Part shown: positions 1-9,436 of the stretch, piece after piece
Layout: every line of letters starts with the position of its first letter
How positions within the stretch are numbered: the stretch's first letter is position 1
Notes under the pieces: model-generated
What the model was told of the DNA's origin: nothing
Seen by the model: the letters and a program-made list of their open reading frames with translations, nothing else
The model's database searches: none
Made by a program: the position numbers and the translations under genes
NCBI GenBank assembly: GCA_015680685.1
Contig: MNCI01004420.1
Coordinates: 2,439 to 50,927 of the forward strand
From: Gnetum montanum
Lineage: Eukaryota; Streptophyta; Gnetopsida; Gnetales; Gnetaceae
Length of the DNA: 48,489 nt
Reading direction: 5' to 3'

Positions 1-338
1 CAATCCAGCATTGAAACATAGATCTTTGATCTTTGCGACGTACACGTTTTTTTTCTCTCCCGATTAGCATCTTTTCGGCGTTTTGGCGTTATCTTCGTAG
101 CGATCCATCTACGTCGTTGTCTTCCCATTTTACGATCTCTCGCACCAAATCACGGCATGCAAAAATCCATAATCATCATCGCTTTTACTGACCCGTAAGT
201 CCCTGTCTGATCGACAAGACCGTTCAGGGCACCGCGGATTCATTTTTCCAACTTAGCCCTCGGGCGGATCCGTGGTTAAAGCTGTGTACACGGAATTTCG
301 GTCGGTATTTCCAACTGCCGACGTTTTCCGTCGTTACA
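1..338 (+). repeat. 3' end of a plus-strand gypsy LTR (element C)
   Basis: This is the R/U5 part of an LTR whose upstream part lies outside the window. It ends in TTTTCCGTCGTTACA, like the ends of the other gypsy LTRs here (compare 10991-11006 on + and 17492 on the minus strand). It carries the U5 box shared by all gypsy LTRs of the window at 196-233. No primer-binding site follows at 339, so it is more likely a 3' or solo LTR than a 5' LTR. It appears to interrupt element A. Confidence 0.7.
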
Positions 339-1278
339 AGTGTTAGTGTAAACTATTGTATATGAATAATTTATATGTTTCTATGCATTCAAGTATCCCT
401 ACATCAATTCTTACAATATCTCATCCACTAGGGAATTATTTTATGTGTTTGAAATATGAGTTGGTATCAGTTTTGAGTCATAATTCTAGGACTAAGTGTG
501 GTGTCAGTTTACCGTCATGATGTAGGGACATAAGTGTTACTTGTGTTTTAAGTGGTGGGTTGGGTATTGTGTCAGTTTTGTCTTAACTCCAAGACAAAGG
601 TTTTATGTGCTCTATTTTTTTTTTGGTTTTATGTTTTATATACACTTATTTTAATTTCTAGCTGTGTGCAGGGGCCTTAGACCCTTTCTCTTGGTGGTGG
701 AGCTCATAGGTGTACTCACGTGGTTCAGTTCCATGGAACCTAATGCACCCCCACATAACATGGAGATTGGATCACAAGCATTATTGTTTTGAAAGGACCT
801 GATGATGATGATGGTGGCCCCAGTGGAGCGAGACCCGATGATGCGGAGGAGTTTGGATCAAGCCCCTCCTAGTGCTGATGTTTAGTTTAACTTGTCATTG
901 TTGTTAGCTTAGTTATTATTTTTTTTTGTTGAGATTTTGTGGATTGTATGAAAGAAAATATATGATACAATGTTAACATTTTATATTATCCATTCATACA
1001 TTTATACATTTTTTTTTTGTTTTTATGTTATTCAAGTTTTTTTTTCATTTTAAGTTTTGTCCAAACTTTTGATAAATGTAAGTGTAAACACAAAGGATTT
1101 TTTTTTATTTTATATATTTTTTTGTTGTTTTAACTGTTAGTAAATATAAGTGTGAATGTAACTAAAATGATAACAGTGTAGAGGAAATGTGAGGGGAATA
1201 GTAATTTCTAAAGCAAGGATGCAACTATGCATGCAAAAAAAAATGTAATTTTAAAGAAACGGAAATGTAACTTGTTTT
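339..1278. other. AT-rich spacer of element A, possible remnant of the antisense cassette
   Basis: There is no long open frame. The DNA is T-rich on the + strand. In element A it occupies the position (beyond protease, on the reverse-transcriptase side) where D and E carry their antisense phosphatase-like gene. A possible last exon lies at about 672-880: a polypyrimidine stretch and TGTGTGCAG acceptor at 671 are followed by a frame ending in an acidic, Asp/Gly/Ser-rich tail, as in D at 37744-37884. This is inference; no phosphatase-like sequence is visible here. Confidence 0.3.
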
Positions 1279-1490
1279 AGTTTAAGGCCATTTCGAACCA
1301 TAAGAAAACAAGAGAGATTTAAACTGTTTTAGTGGGTTTTAAAATAAAATGGCCATTCTTGACCATGGCTAGTTTTATGTCATTGCGGACATGTGGTATT
1401 TTAACATCTTTTCGGATAGTTGTAGTTTAACGTCATTTCGAATGATAGTAGTTTAACGTCATTTCGGGCGAGTGGCTGTTTAACAATTAA
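1279..1490 (+). repeat. About 27-bp minisatellite after the protease stop of element A
   Basis: Copies of an (A/T)GTTTAACGTCATTTCG-like word begin at about 1279, 1370, 1397, 1424, 1450 and 1477. The last five are spaced 26-27 bp apart. The array abuts and overlaps the end of the protease frame (stop at 1480). The same word occurs next to pol ends and beside the antisense cassettes of elements D and E. Confidence 0.65.
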
Positions 1491-2202
1491 GTAGCTTCTT
1501 TAATTTTTGAATATTGACATGGTTTGTTGGGCATGTCAGTGTAATCATATATTCTGCATCTCCTTCACTAATTATGTTAAATGATAATTCTGACCATGAG
1601 ACATCTGGGGGAATAACTCCTATGTCAGCATGCTCCGATGTTTCCACGTTTTGTAACATTTCCATATTTTCTTGGGGATCACGGTTTGGAGATTGGTCAT
1701 CATTTTGGTTGTCAATGGGTGTGGCATTCTATTTAAGCTCAAGAGTAGTGTCTTCTTGTTTGGGCTCATCGAATTCAACGTCTGAGCCTTGGTTTGTGTC
1801 TATGTGCGATGAAATGTTAGATGTAGCCGCATCCCCGTGTATAATGATTTCACCACCTTCATAGGGTAAGTGAATCTCTTGGTGGATGGGTGAGGATACC
1901 ACCTTTAATTGGGCTAACCATGGTCATCCCAATATCAAGTTAAAACCAGGCATCTCATCTACAACTACAAATTTAGCTGACATGGGGAATCGGTCCCTTG
2001 CTATGAAATCCAAAGTTAGTATTCCTTTGACAACTACACATGATCTACTGAATGATTTTAAGAATGTCATGGAAGTTGGTTTGATTTGTTCAGTTAGCCC
2101 TAACTCTTCGATGACGGGGTATGGTACTACGTTCATGGCTGCTCCATCATCTACGTACACCCTATGTATTTTAAATTGATTTACTTGTATAGTTATGAAC
2201 AT
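1480..2202 (-). pseudogene. Element A aspartic protease (pro) remnant
   Basis: The frame read from 2202 to 1480 encodes a retropepsin-like domain. Near its start is the strand VYVDDGAAMNVV, where D-D-G stands for the usual D-[ST]-G active site. About 80 residues later comes the PGFNLILG segment, followed by W-L-A-Q and the IHQEIHLPYEGGE tail, all shared with the proteases of D and E. Two in-frame stops break it (near 1925 and 1729). The first sits in the L-G-x-P-W turn, where the other copies have arginine, so a CGA to TGA change is likely. The C-terminal tail of about 60 residues is acidic and ends beside the minisatellite. In an intact element it would process Gag-Pol. Confidence 0.7.
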
Positions 2203-5200
2203 GGGTGCAGTGGTGACTTCTCCTATTTTTTNTTTGGTATGCTCTTGCTGGTTGAGACTTGGTCCATTGGACCCAACAGTTGTATCTCTTATGGAATGGT
2301 TTTCATGTGGTCTAATGTGACAGTTGGGTGTGATGTATCTAGCATTCCTAATTTTTTTTCGTGGCTCATGCTCAGCTCATCAGTTGTCAGAGCCATAGGT
2401 ACAGCGTTTAAGGGAGTGGGTTTCAATGGCCCCAATTCACAACTTTGATGTTCTTTTTCCAACCATTCCCTAGTAAGTCTGTCAGTAAGGCATTCTCACG
2501 AAGGTTGTGGGGGAACCATTGGAGCTTGAACATCAGGTTTTTTTGGGACCCAGATTACGAATGGAGCAGGTCGAGGTTGCAGTTGAACAGTTGGAGATGG
2601 TTGTGTGTCAGGGTGTTTAGGTACCCTGATGACGAACGGGGTTGGTTTGGTTTGTAGTTGACAAGTAGGAGGTTGAAGATTAGGGTGTTTGGGTACTCTA
2701 ATTACGAAGGGAGTTGGTCAGTTTTCTGGTTGTACCTCCGTGGTTGCAACCATAGGTGACACCCGGACCACAAAGGGAGTGGGCTGGGTAGGTGGTTGCA
2801 CATTTGTGGTTGCACTGGTAGGGGGTACATGAATGAAAAATGGTTTTTGAGGCATAGGTGGATTGTATGTGGGGTACGAAGATTGCAGGGATGATGTTGA
2901 CACTGTAGGAGGAACACGAATCATGAAAGGTTTTGTGGGCATACCTTGCTCATTTCCAACATGGATCGTGTTAATAACGTAAAGAGCTTTCTTAGTATTA
3001 AGGGAATCTTTGTACACACCCATAGATTGATTCTGCAGTTTAACAGGGTCGGTATCATCAAATGTTATTTCACCCCTATCAATCATATGTTGTATGTCTT
3101 GTTTGAGGGTGAAACAATAATCAGTACCATGCCCATTCCATTGATGGTACTCGCAAAATCGATCTAGTCTAAAGCCTCTTGGAATAGGAGGCTTATTTGG
3201 AGTTTCCAAGCTTGGGTTTTTGACCAATTCACAGAATCGGTCGTGTCTCTAGGCTACCACTAGAGATAGCTACTTGTGTTTAATGGTCCCAACCTTCAAA
3301 AGTTGATCTAATAACTAGGAAGGCTTCATGGGGAGTGGTGTGTATTGAGTAGGGCCTTTCCTCTCAAATGTACATGCATGACCCATGTTAGTAGCTTACG
3401 TAGTAGATGGTTCAGGTGTGTGTGTAGGAGCGGCTCTCTCATAGTTAACGGGAGCAGTAGGTGGTCTGCCTTGCTATCCCATGTTGGTAGGTTGAGTCTC
3501 TACTACTGCTTCTACTGTTGCTTTAGCCTTTTCTTTATCTTTTTTAGTGTATTGATTTTTGAAGGTTGAGTAAGTAGGGTCACAGCTATTTTGGGCTGCC
3601 TCTTCTATGTTTTCAATTTATATAAAAGCTTCGCTTAGAGTGCGTACATTTAAATAGTATAGTTTTGATTTGACAAAATCATTCATGGATCCCTTAAGAA
3701 TCGTAAGAAGGTATGTTTCTAGGATTGGCTCATGAAGTTCTTGAGTGTGGCACTTCATCTTTGGATAAATTTTTGTATAGGTTCAAGTGGTGCTTGTTTT
3801 ACCTATATCAAACTATCCAAGGTTGCTTTAGGTTTCAGGTTGTATTTAAACTTGGTAACAAACTGGTGTAAGAGATCCTCCAAAGAGGATATGGACTTAC
3901 GAGGCAAGGCTCGGTACTAGTCTAATGCTCTGCTAGGGAGGGACATGGCGAACACATGCAAGATTGCATGGGGCCAGGCCTGAAGTAATAGGAATTCTAG
4001 TCTAAATGTAACTAAATGGGCGTTGGGGTCTCCTTCCCCGTTGTATTTGGTTAGTTGAGCCAAAGAAACTCCTTTGGCCAAGGTTAATGGTGGTACCGAA
4101 GAGCTAATAGGGTCGTCTTGGTAGAAGTCTAATACTTTAAGCTCTTCATTATTAGTGGTTTTGAGGCATTTTACCTCATTAGCTAGCTCCTGCATCATTT
4201 TTTTAGCTTGTTGTGTAGTATGCAAGTTAGATTGTTGTATAGTGGACAAGAAAGAAGAAAGTTGAGTGGTCGGAGGTTGCACTTGTGGAATATTTACAGT
4301 GGGTGCTACTAAGGGTAGCATACCGTAAGGTGTAGGTTGTTGTTGTTGTTGTTGAGCGATAGGGGCAGGCCATTGGCCAATCGTGGGTTGTGAAGGAAAA
4401 CTTTGTACTTGATGTTGTACTAGAGGAGCCAAGGACATGGTATGAACCTACACTCATGGGATGAAGTGTGTAGATGTGGAAGCGGGTATCACAGATGGCA
4501 TCCCAATTACTTGGGGTGGGAAAGTTGCTCCTACATTAGTTTGAGAGCGGGGTTGTTGGGGTTGTACTTGTAGGAGAGGGGATAATGTGGTGACCGAAGG
4601 AATAGTGGGGATGGGTACATTGAATTGAGCATCAGTCATAGGGAGAGTGGGAATAAGAGTGGGCACTTCCTGTTGGGGCACATGTGCTTGAGTGCTTTTA
4701 ACTGTATGAAGAGACATGGTCTCTCCCATGAATGGGTGAAATAATAGGTTCACATAAGTATGTAGACTTAGAGTATGATACGAATCCCTGTGTTCAGACT
4801 AAGCTACAAAATTATCTTCTTCATCTTCGTTTTGAGGTTCTACGGTGGGTTGGCATGAGGTTTGGTTCCTGGACATGAGTTGGGATAGGAGTTCATGGTG
4901 GGATTCAGTGAGGGGGATGACATCGTAGGTGGTGGGAATGAAGTCATGACCTTTGTAAATTAGCTCATAGTGCCTCTTTGCTTCTAGCTCGGCTTGGTCA
5001 ATGGCTAGGTTATTTTGGATTTTAACACAAATAAAGTTATATTGTTTAGGCATTAAGATGGTGAATGTGGGATCTTTACCTTGCAATCTCAGTGACCAGC
5101 GAGGTGCCCCCTAAAAGTTCATCTCACCAAGGGTGACCATGGACTCAGCAGTGATGACAGGACCCAAGATTGTAGTACCGAAGTTGATAAGGGGAATGGT

Positions 5201-5227
5201 GGTGGTTTTGGTGTGCACAGGGTCCAT
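2203..5227 (-). pseudogene. Element A gag remnant
   Basis: The start chosen is the ATG at 5227 (MDPVHTKTTT), because it begins the frame that runs to about 3917. The N-terminal region is Pro/Gln-rich with a Gln run near 4345. The conserved Gag core follows: the segment around 4100-3650 (YQDDP, YNGEGDPNAHL, then FIQRWSATL) matches the cores of D and E. The knuckle-like segment RFCEYHQWNGHGTDYC (C-x2-H-x4-H-x4-C) is at about 3165. A Pro/Val-rich linker with repeated P-F-x-I-R-V-P units follows (2950-2718). In-frame stops occur at 4799 and elsewhere and at least one frame change is needed, so it is dead. The assembly has one ambiguous base at 2232. The neighbouring protease is downstream on the same strand. 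Confidence 0.7.
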
Positions 5228-6048
5228 TGTCAAAGTGTCTAGATGTAACAGCGTAGGAGAAAGAAAATATGGCTAAGTGTTGAAGAGAAAAAATATGGCT
5301 AAGTTTTGAAGAGAGGAAATATGGTTAAGTGTTGAATAGCTTACAAAGGAGTTTTAGCGTATAAAAATGTACTGCAACATATGAACACTAGGAGCAGCGT
5401 ACAAGGAGTTTCAAGAGGTGCAACGTATAATTAATGTGCATAACGTATAAGGTAGGGTGAGGAGCAACGTATGATGCTAATGTTAGGAAAGCAGGGTGTG
5501 AATGCCAAAGGAGTGGTGTCATAGAGCATGAGCACTATAGAAGTGTGAGCAACTGCAGCATGAGAAACTGCAACGTGAGCAAACCAGGTACAGCGTTTGA
5601 AGCTAAGGCACAGCGTCTGGATGCTAGATGGGGCACCTAGGTAAGAAAACTAAGTGATAGACGCAGCATCTGAGAAGAAAACTTAGATCTGGACATTGTG
5701 AATAGCATCATAAAAAAGAGATAAGGATGAGGGACACTGTAAACAATGTCTAAAACTGGCAGAGAGTGCAAGACACTAAGGGTAGTGTCTGGATGTGAGA
5801 GGGGAAGGTGTAGGACACTATGATTCAAGCAGGAATGTGCATGGAAACAGCACTTGAATGCTAGGAACAAGGTAGAGTAGGAACGTTGGTATTGACAGCA
5901 ACGTGTGAACGCTGGATCTGGGATGCTAATAGGTGGATCTAATAGAGAAAGGGCCCTTCTTCTAGCGTCATTTACTATACCATCCAAAATCATCAGCGAG
6001 AGGCTAGAATGAACGGACGCCAAGAGATCTACAGATGAAACAGTAAGA
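5228..6048 (-). other. Element A 5' untranslated leader
   Basis: This stretch between the gag start and the primer-binding site has no supported gene; the short frames do not resemble anything in the other elements. It is rich in short words of the type GCAACGTAT / AGCGTATAA (5345-5480) and AGCGTCTG/GAACGCTGG variants (5580-5910). A tandem-like copy of AAAATATGGCTAAGTGTTGA is repeated with changes at about 5266, 5289 and 5317. Confidence 0.5.
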
Positions 6049-6062
6049 CCCTACCTTCACCA
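6049..6062 (-). promoter_or_regulatory. Candidate primer-binding site of element A
   Basis: On the minus strand this reads TGGTGAAGGTAGGG, starting with TGG as expected for pairing to a tRNA 3' CCA end. It lies about 10 nt from the presumed LTR end. It resembles the site of element D (TGGTGCTAGAAGGAGGG at 42808-42792) with three bases missing. I cannot name the tRNA. Confidence 0.4.
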
Positions 6063-6754
6063 GAGGGCAAGCTGGAAATTAACGAAGACAGAGTTCCTTG
6101 AATGGTCTGCACGCGGATCAAACAAGGACTTCCCTGAACATACGCAATTGCGACTTGTTGGGTTATACGTAAACAAATGAAAAATTGAACGTAAATAAAT
6201 GAATATGGATGTAAACTGTTTAAATAATGAAAATAGGGAAAATGTGAACAGGAAAAATAATGTAAACTTCAGGAATCTGGAAAATAATGCAAACTGTTTG
6301 TATTGATAAACAATTAGAATGTGCATCAATCAGAATGTAGTTGCAGTTTGGTGGCAAGGTGAACGTTTAACCCCGATGGATGAGAGTAGGTGCTAGGAAG
6401 ATGCAGGTTTTGGATTGTAGGTGTACAGTGTCCAGTCTGTATAAAGCCCAGCATATGAGATTAATGCCCAAATCTCCCAAGTTTCTTAGATTCAAATTTT
6501 CCGAACCCTAATCTAGTGGAAAAAATAGGAGATTTATAGGGTTTTGGACATGAGATTCAGATTTGGGAGAAGATCAGTGGTTGCAGGGTGAGAAAAATTC
6601 AGATCGGGTGATAGCTATGTGCATTAACCGGATGCATGAAATGTTACAATGCATAGTGTCTAGCATGATCAAATCTTACTCTGGCATGTGCAATCCACAA
6701 CATAAAAGCTTCACATGCTCAAATAATAATAAAAGCAAATTGAGAAAATAATGC

Positions 6755-6834
6755 TTTTTGTTTATGTTTCAAGCCTATTTAGTTTTGTATTGATTTTGAC
6801 TCCTTTTTGTTTATGTTTCAAGCCTATTTAGTTT
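6755..6834 (+). repeat. 49-bp-offset direct repeat in the A LTR
   Basis: A 31-base stretch beginning TTTTTGTTTATGTTTCAAGC occurs at 6755 and again, identical, at 6804. The second copy runs directly into the palindrome at 6832. This looks like a recent tandem duplication inside the LTR. Confidence 0.8.
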
Positions 6835-6859
6835 GGTCACGCTGTGCAGCGTGACCAAA
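6832..6859. repeat. Perfect 13-bp-arm palindrome in the A LTR
   Basis: The arm TTTGGTCACGCTG, a 2-base centre TG, and its exact reverse complement form a 28-bp near-perfect palindrome. Degraded relatives occur at about 7015, 7196 and 7390-7433, each followed by a CACCAAG or GACCAAA segment, so the palindrome belongs to a repeated LTR unit. Confidence 0.8.
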
Positions 6860-7668
6860 GTGTGGCCCCAGTGTGACCAAGATTGAATGACACATTTGAA
6901 GCCCAAATCTTGATTTTCTGAAGCCTATGAACATGTACAATTGTTGCCTAGCTTCTAGGAGTTGAATTCATGTCGAAATTCTGCCTGGAGGTGCCTGAAT
7001 TGAGCCGTTCTTGTTTGGTCACGCTATGCATCGTCTAAAAAAGTAACCCCAATGTCACCAAGCCAAATGGCATATTTGAGGCTCAAATTTGGAGTTTTTG
7101 AAGCCTGTGAACAAGTACGAGTGCTAATGATCCCTATGGGTTGCTCTGGTGTTGAAGATGCTACCTAAAACTACTTTTTTACCCTGTTTTTCTTTGGTCA
7201 TGCTATGGTTACTTTGTGTAGCATCTGAAAAAGTAACCCCAGCGTCACCATGTCAAAATACCTTATTTAAGGCCCAAATTATGATTTTCTAGAGGTTGGG
7301 CATTGCTGGGGGCCTTGGTGAAGGTCATGGGGGTTTTTTGTGCTCAATTTTGGCTTGTTTTAACTTAGTTTCGGGGCTCCAAAAGTTGGTGACGCTGATC
7401 CTTACGCTGTGCAACGTAAGCCAGCGTGACCAAAGTCTACGTAGCCCAAACTAGGCATCTTGAGCTTAGAACTTATGATTCTAGATGCCAAAAGTTGGTG
7501 CAATCACCTATGGGCCATGGGGGAACCCTACCTATTGAATCATGTACCATCGAGGGCTATTTCGGAGGCCTCCAAGTTTGGTCATGTTGTATTCATGCTT
7601 AGGTAGCTGCATGACTTAGCTCGAATCTTGTTTAAAAGTGCTAGGCCAAAATTTTTGTGGTGTTTTCA

Positions 7669-9237
7669 ACGTGGCTTGCAACGTAGGGTACAGTTCATCC
7701 GAAGGTTTATAGCAAAGTTGACTGACAAATTACACCCCATGCAACATCTTCTAAAGAAAGGGGTTGACTTCAAGTGGATAACCTAGTGTCAACAAGCCTT
7801 TGATGACTTGAAAGAAGAGCTCTCGCACCTCCCAATTATGCATCCACTACAAAGGGATAAGCCTTTCTTCATTTTCCTTGCCACCTCTGACACATCTATC
7901 ACAGCACTGCTATGTCAGAAATGAGACAACAGATCTGAGATACCAGTGTATTACCTGAGTCATGCATTAATAGTGCATGAAGAAAAATACAATGAAGTAG
8001 AGAGGAATTTCCTTGCCTTAGTGTTCGCACTAAAAACATGGAGGCAATACCTATTTCATAGTGTAGTCAACATCATTTGCAAATGCAACATACTCCAGGC
8101 TATCACTAACAACTTGTATGAAAGCAGCAGGATAGCCCGATGGAAAGCAATAACCATGGAGTTTGACTTACGACCTCAACCGTCGATGACTACACAACCA
8201 TAGATCCTAAATTCCTAGACGAGCATGTTGGCACTATCAACATCGTTCTATCACACCTAGAAGCTACCTTACACTTTTATGGTGCTTCAACCATGTGAGG
8301 AGGTAGCGCAGCTTCCGTCATTACGTTCCCTTCTGAGGAAATGCATCCATTTTCTTATTTTTTTACATTCCCTTGCACCAATAATGTGGAAAAGTATGAG
8401 GGGCTACTCAGAGGCCTCTCTACTACTCAAACACTACGCATACAGTACTTGGCAATCCGTGATGACTCGCAACTAGTTGTGAATCAAATCACTGGGGTCT
8501 ATGCTTGCAAAGCTACACATCTGCAACCCTATTGTGACCTAGCAAAAAGCCTGCTTAAGCAATTTACAACCACAAATGTGCAACACATGCCACAAAACAA
8601 GAACACCGTGGAAGATGCCTTAGCTACCCTTGCATTAAATATTCCACCACACTTGTTTGCAAGTTTGCTGACTTCGATTGTCGAATGCATTGTGCCTATC
8701 GCTCAGGTGGGACACATGGCCTCTATCAGTGCTGCGGATACCCAAGAGTGGTATGCTAACATTAAAACCTACCTGCAACATGGAAAACCCCCAAGTGGAC
8801 TGACATTTACTCAGAGAGATGTGATTCGAAAGTGCGCCCAGCAATATACGCTCATGGAAAATGACACCCTATGCCGACGTTCCTACAATGGGATATTTCT
8901 GGAATGTGTGGGTGGGAAGTAGGTGCAGAAGGTAGTTAATAAAGTGCATGAGGGGCTATGCAGTGGACACATAGAACCCAGGGCTATGGCTACGAAAATC
9001 ATACGCCTAGAGTAATATTGGCCCCACATGGAGCACGATTGCTTGTCAAAAGTCAAGACTTGTGACACCTATTAGAGATACGCAAATCTCATACACGTCT
9101 CACCTACAAACCTGTATCCAACACAAATCACGTGGCCTTTCCAACCATGGGGACTAGACCTCATAGAACCCATCACGCCTAAGTCCTTCGTAGGGAATAG
9201 CTTCATTATCACCGTCATTGAGTATTTTACTAAATGA
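7669..9237 (+). pseudogene. Element B pol fragment: RT end, RNase H, archaeal-type RNase H, integrase start
   Basis: The reading begins mid-gene, immediately after the A LTR, with the RT thumb region (VQFIRRFIAKLTDKLHPMQH). RNase H follows: FFIFLATSDTS, then YYLSHAL, YNEVERNFLAL and ESSRIARWKAI. A frame change near 8210-8300 leads to a second, archaeal-type RNase H (about 8265-8640: GAST, CTNNVEKYEGLLRGL, D-S-Q-L-V, ...EDALATLAL). Two RNase H domains mark the Tat lineage. An integrase zinc-binding region (H-E-G-L-C-S-G-H ... C-D-T) and the start of the catalytic core (WGLDLIEPI, IEYFTK) follow, and the frame then stops at about 9235. Stops at about 7780, 7922, 8920 and 9015 make it a pseudogene. 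The rest of integrase is deleted. Confidence 0.8.
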
Positions 9238-9436
9238 GGGACTTTGCTAAACATCATCTTTACCCTTCTCCTGAACCTCCTTCATCCTTGCTCTATCCTT
9301 TCACTTTCAAGCGCAGCCAAGCAACATCCTGGCAATCACCGAGCGGTGACATTAGTGTCATATCTTCCATGGTGTTTCATTTTCTTTGTCAACGTCTCTC
9401 GAGCCCATCCTCTAGACATCGACAAAGAGGGGACAA
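9238..9436 (+). other. Element B 3' leader remnant with polypurine tract
   Basis: Integrase sequence stops abruptly and is joined to non-coding DNA matching the 3' end of element D (compare the minus strand of 13985-14165). The polypurine tract AAAGAGGGG is at 9424-9432, four bases before the LTR. From 9371 to 9446 the DNA forms an inverted repeat: GGTGTTTCATT at the left and AATGAAACACC at the right, with CTTTGTC...GACAAAG inside. Confidence 0.7.

Larger units (their letters stand above)
6073..7668 (-). repeat. 5' LTR of element A (minus orientation)
   Basis: On the minus strand the LTR begins TGAAAACACCACAAAAATTT at 7668, matching the starts of the inner E LTR and the B LTR (TGAAACACC...). 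The other end is set by the primer-binding site and is less certain. A TATA box on the minus strand (CCTATAAAT, 6532-6540) and the shared U5 box (6096-6130) are in the expected order. Upstream of the TATA box (6832-7450) lie palindromic words built on TCACGCTGTGCAGCGTGA and degraded about 190-bp units containing GTCACCAAG...CAAATT. Element B's coding sequence resumes at the next base, 7669. Confidence 0.65.

Noticed and set aside
4336-4353. Run of TTG triplets as a microsatellite of interest
   Set aside because: It is the coding of a polyglutamine stretch in A gag and is short.
6057-6329. 90-residue minus-strand frame just inside the A LTR
   Set aside because: Phe/Leu-rich from AT-rich DNA, spans the U5 box, not conserved in other LTRs.
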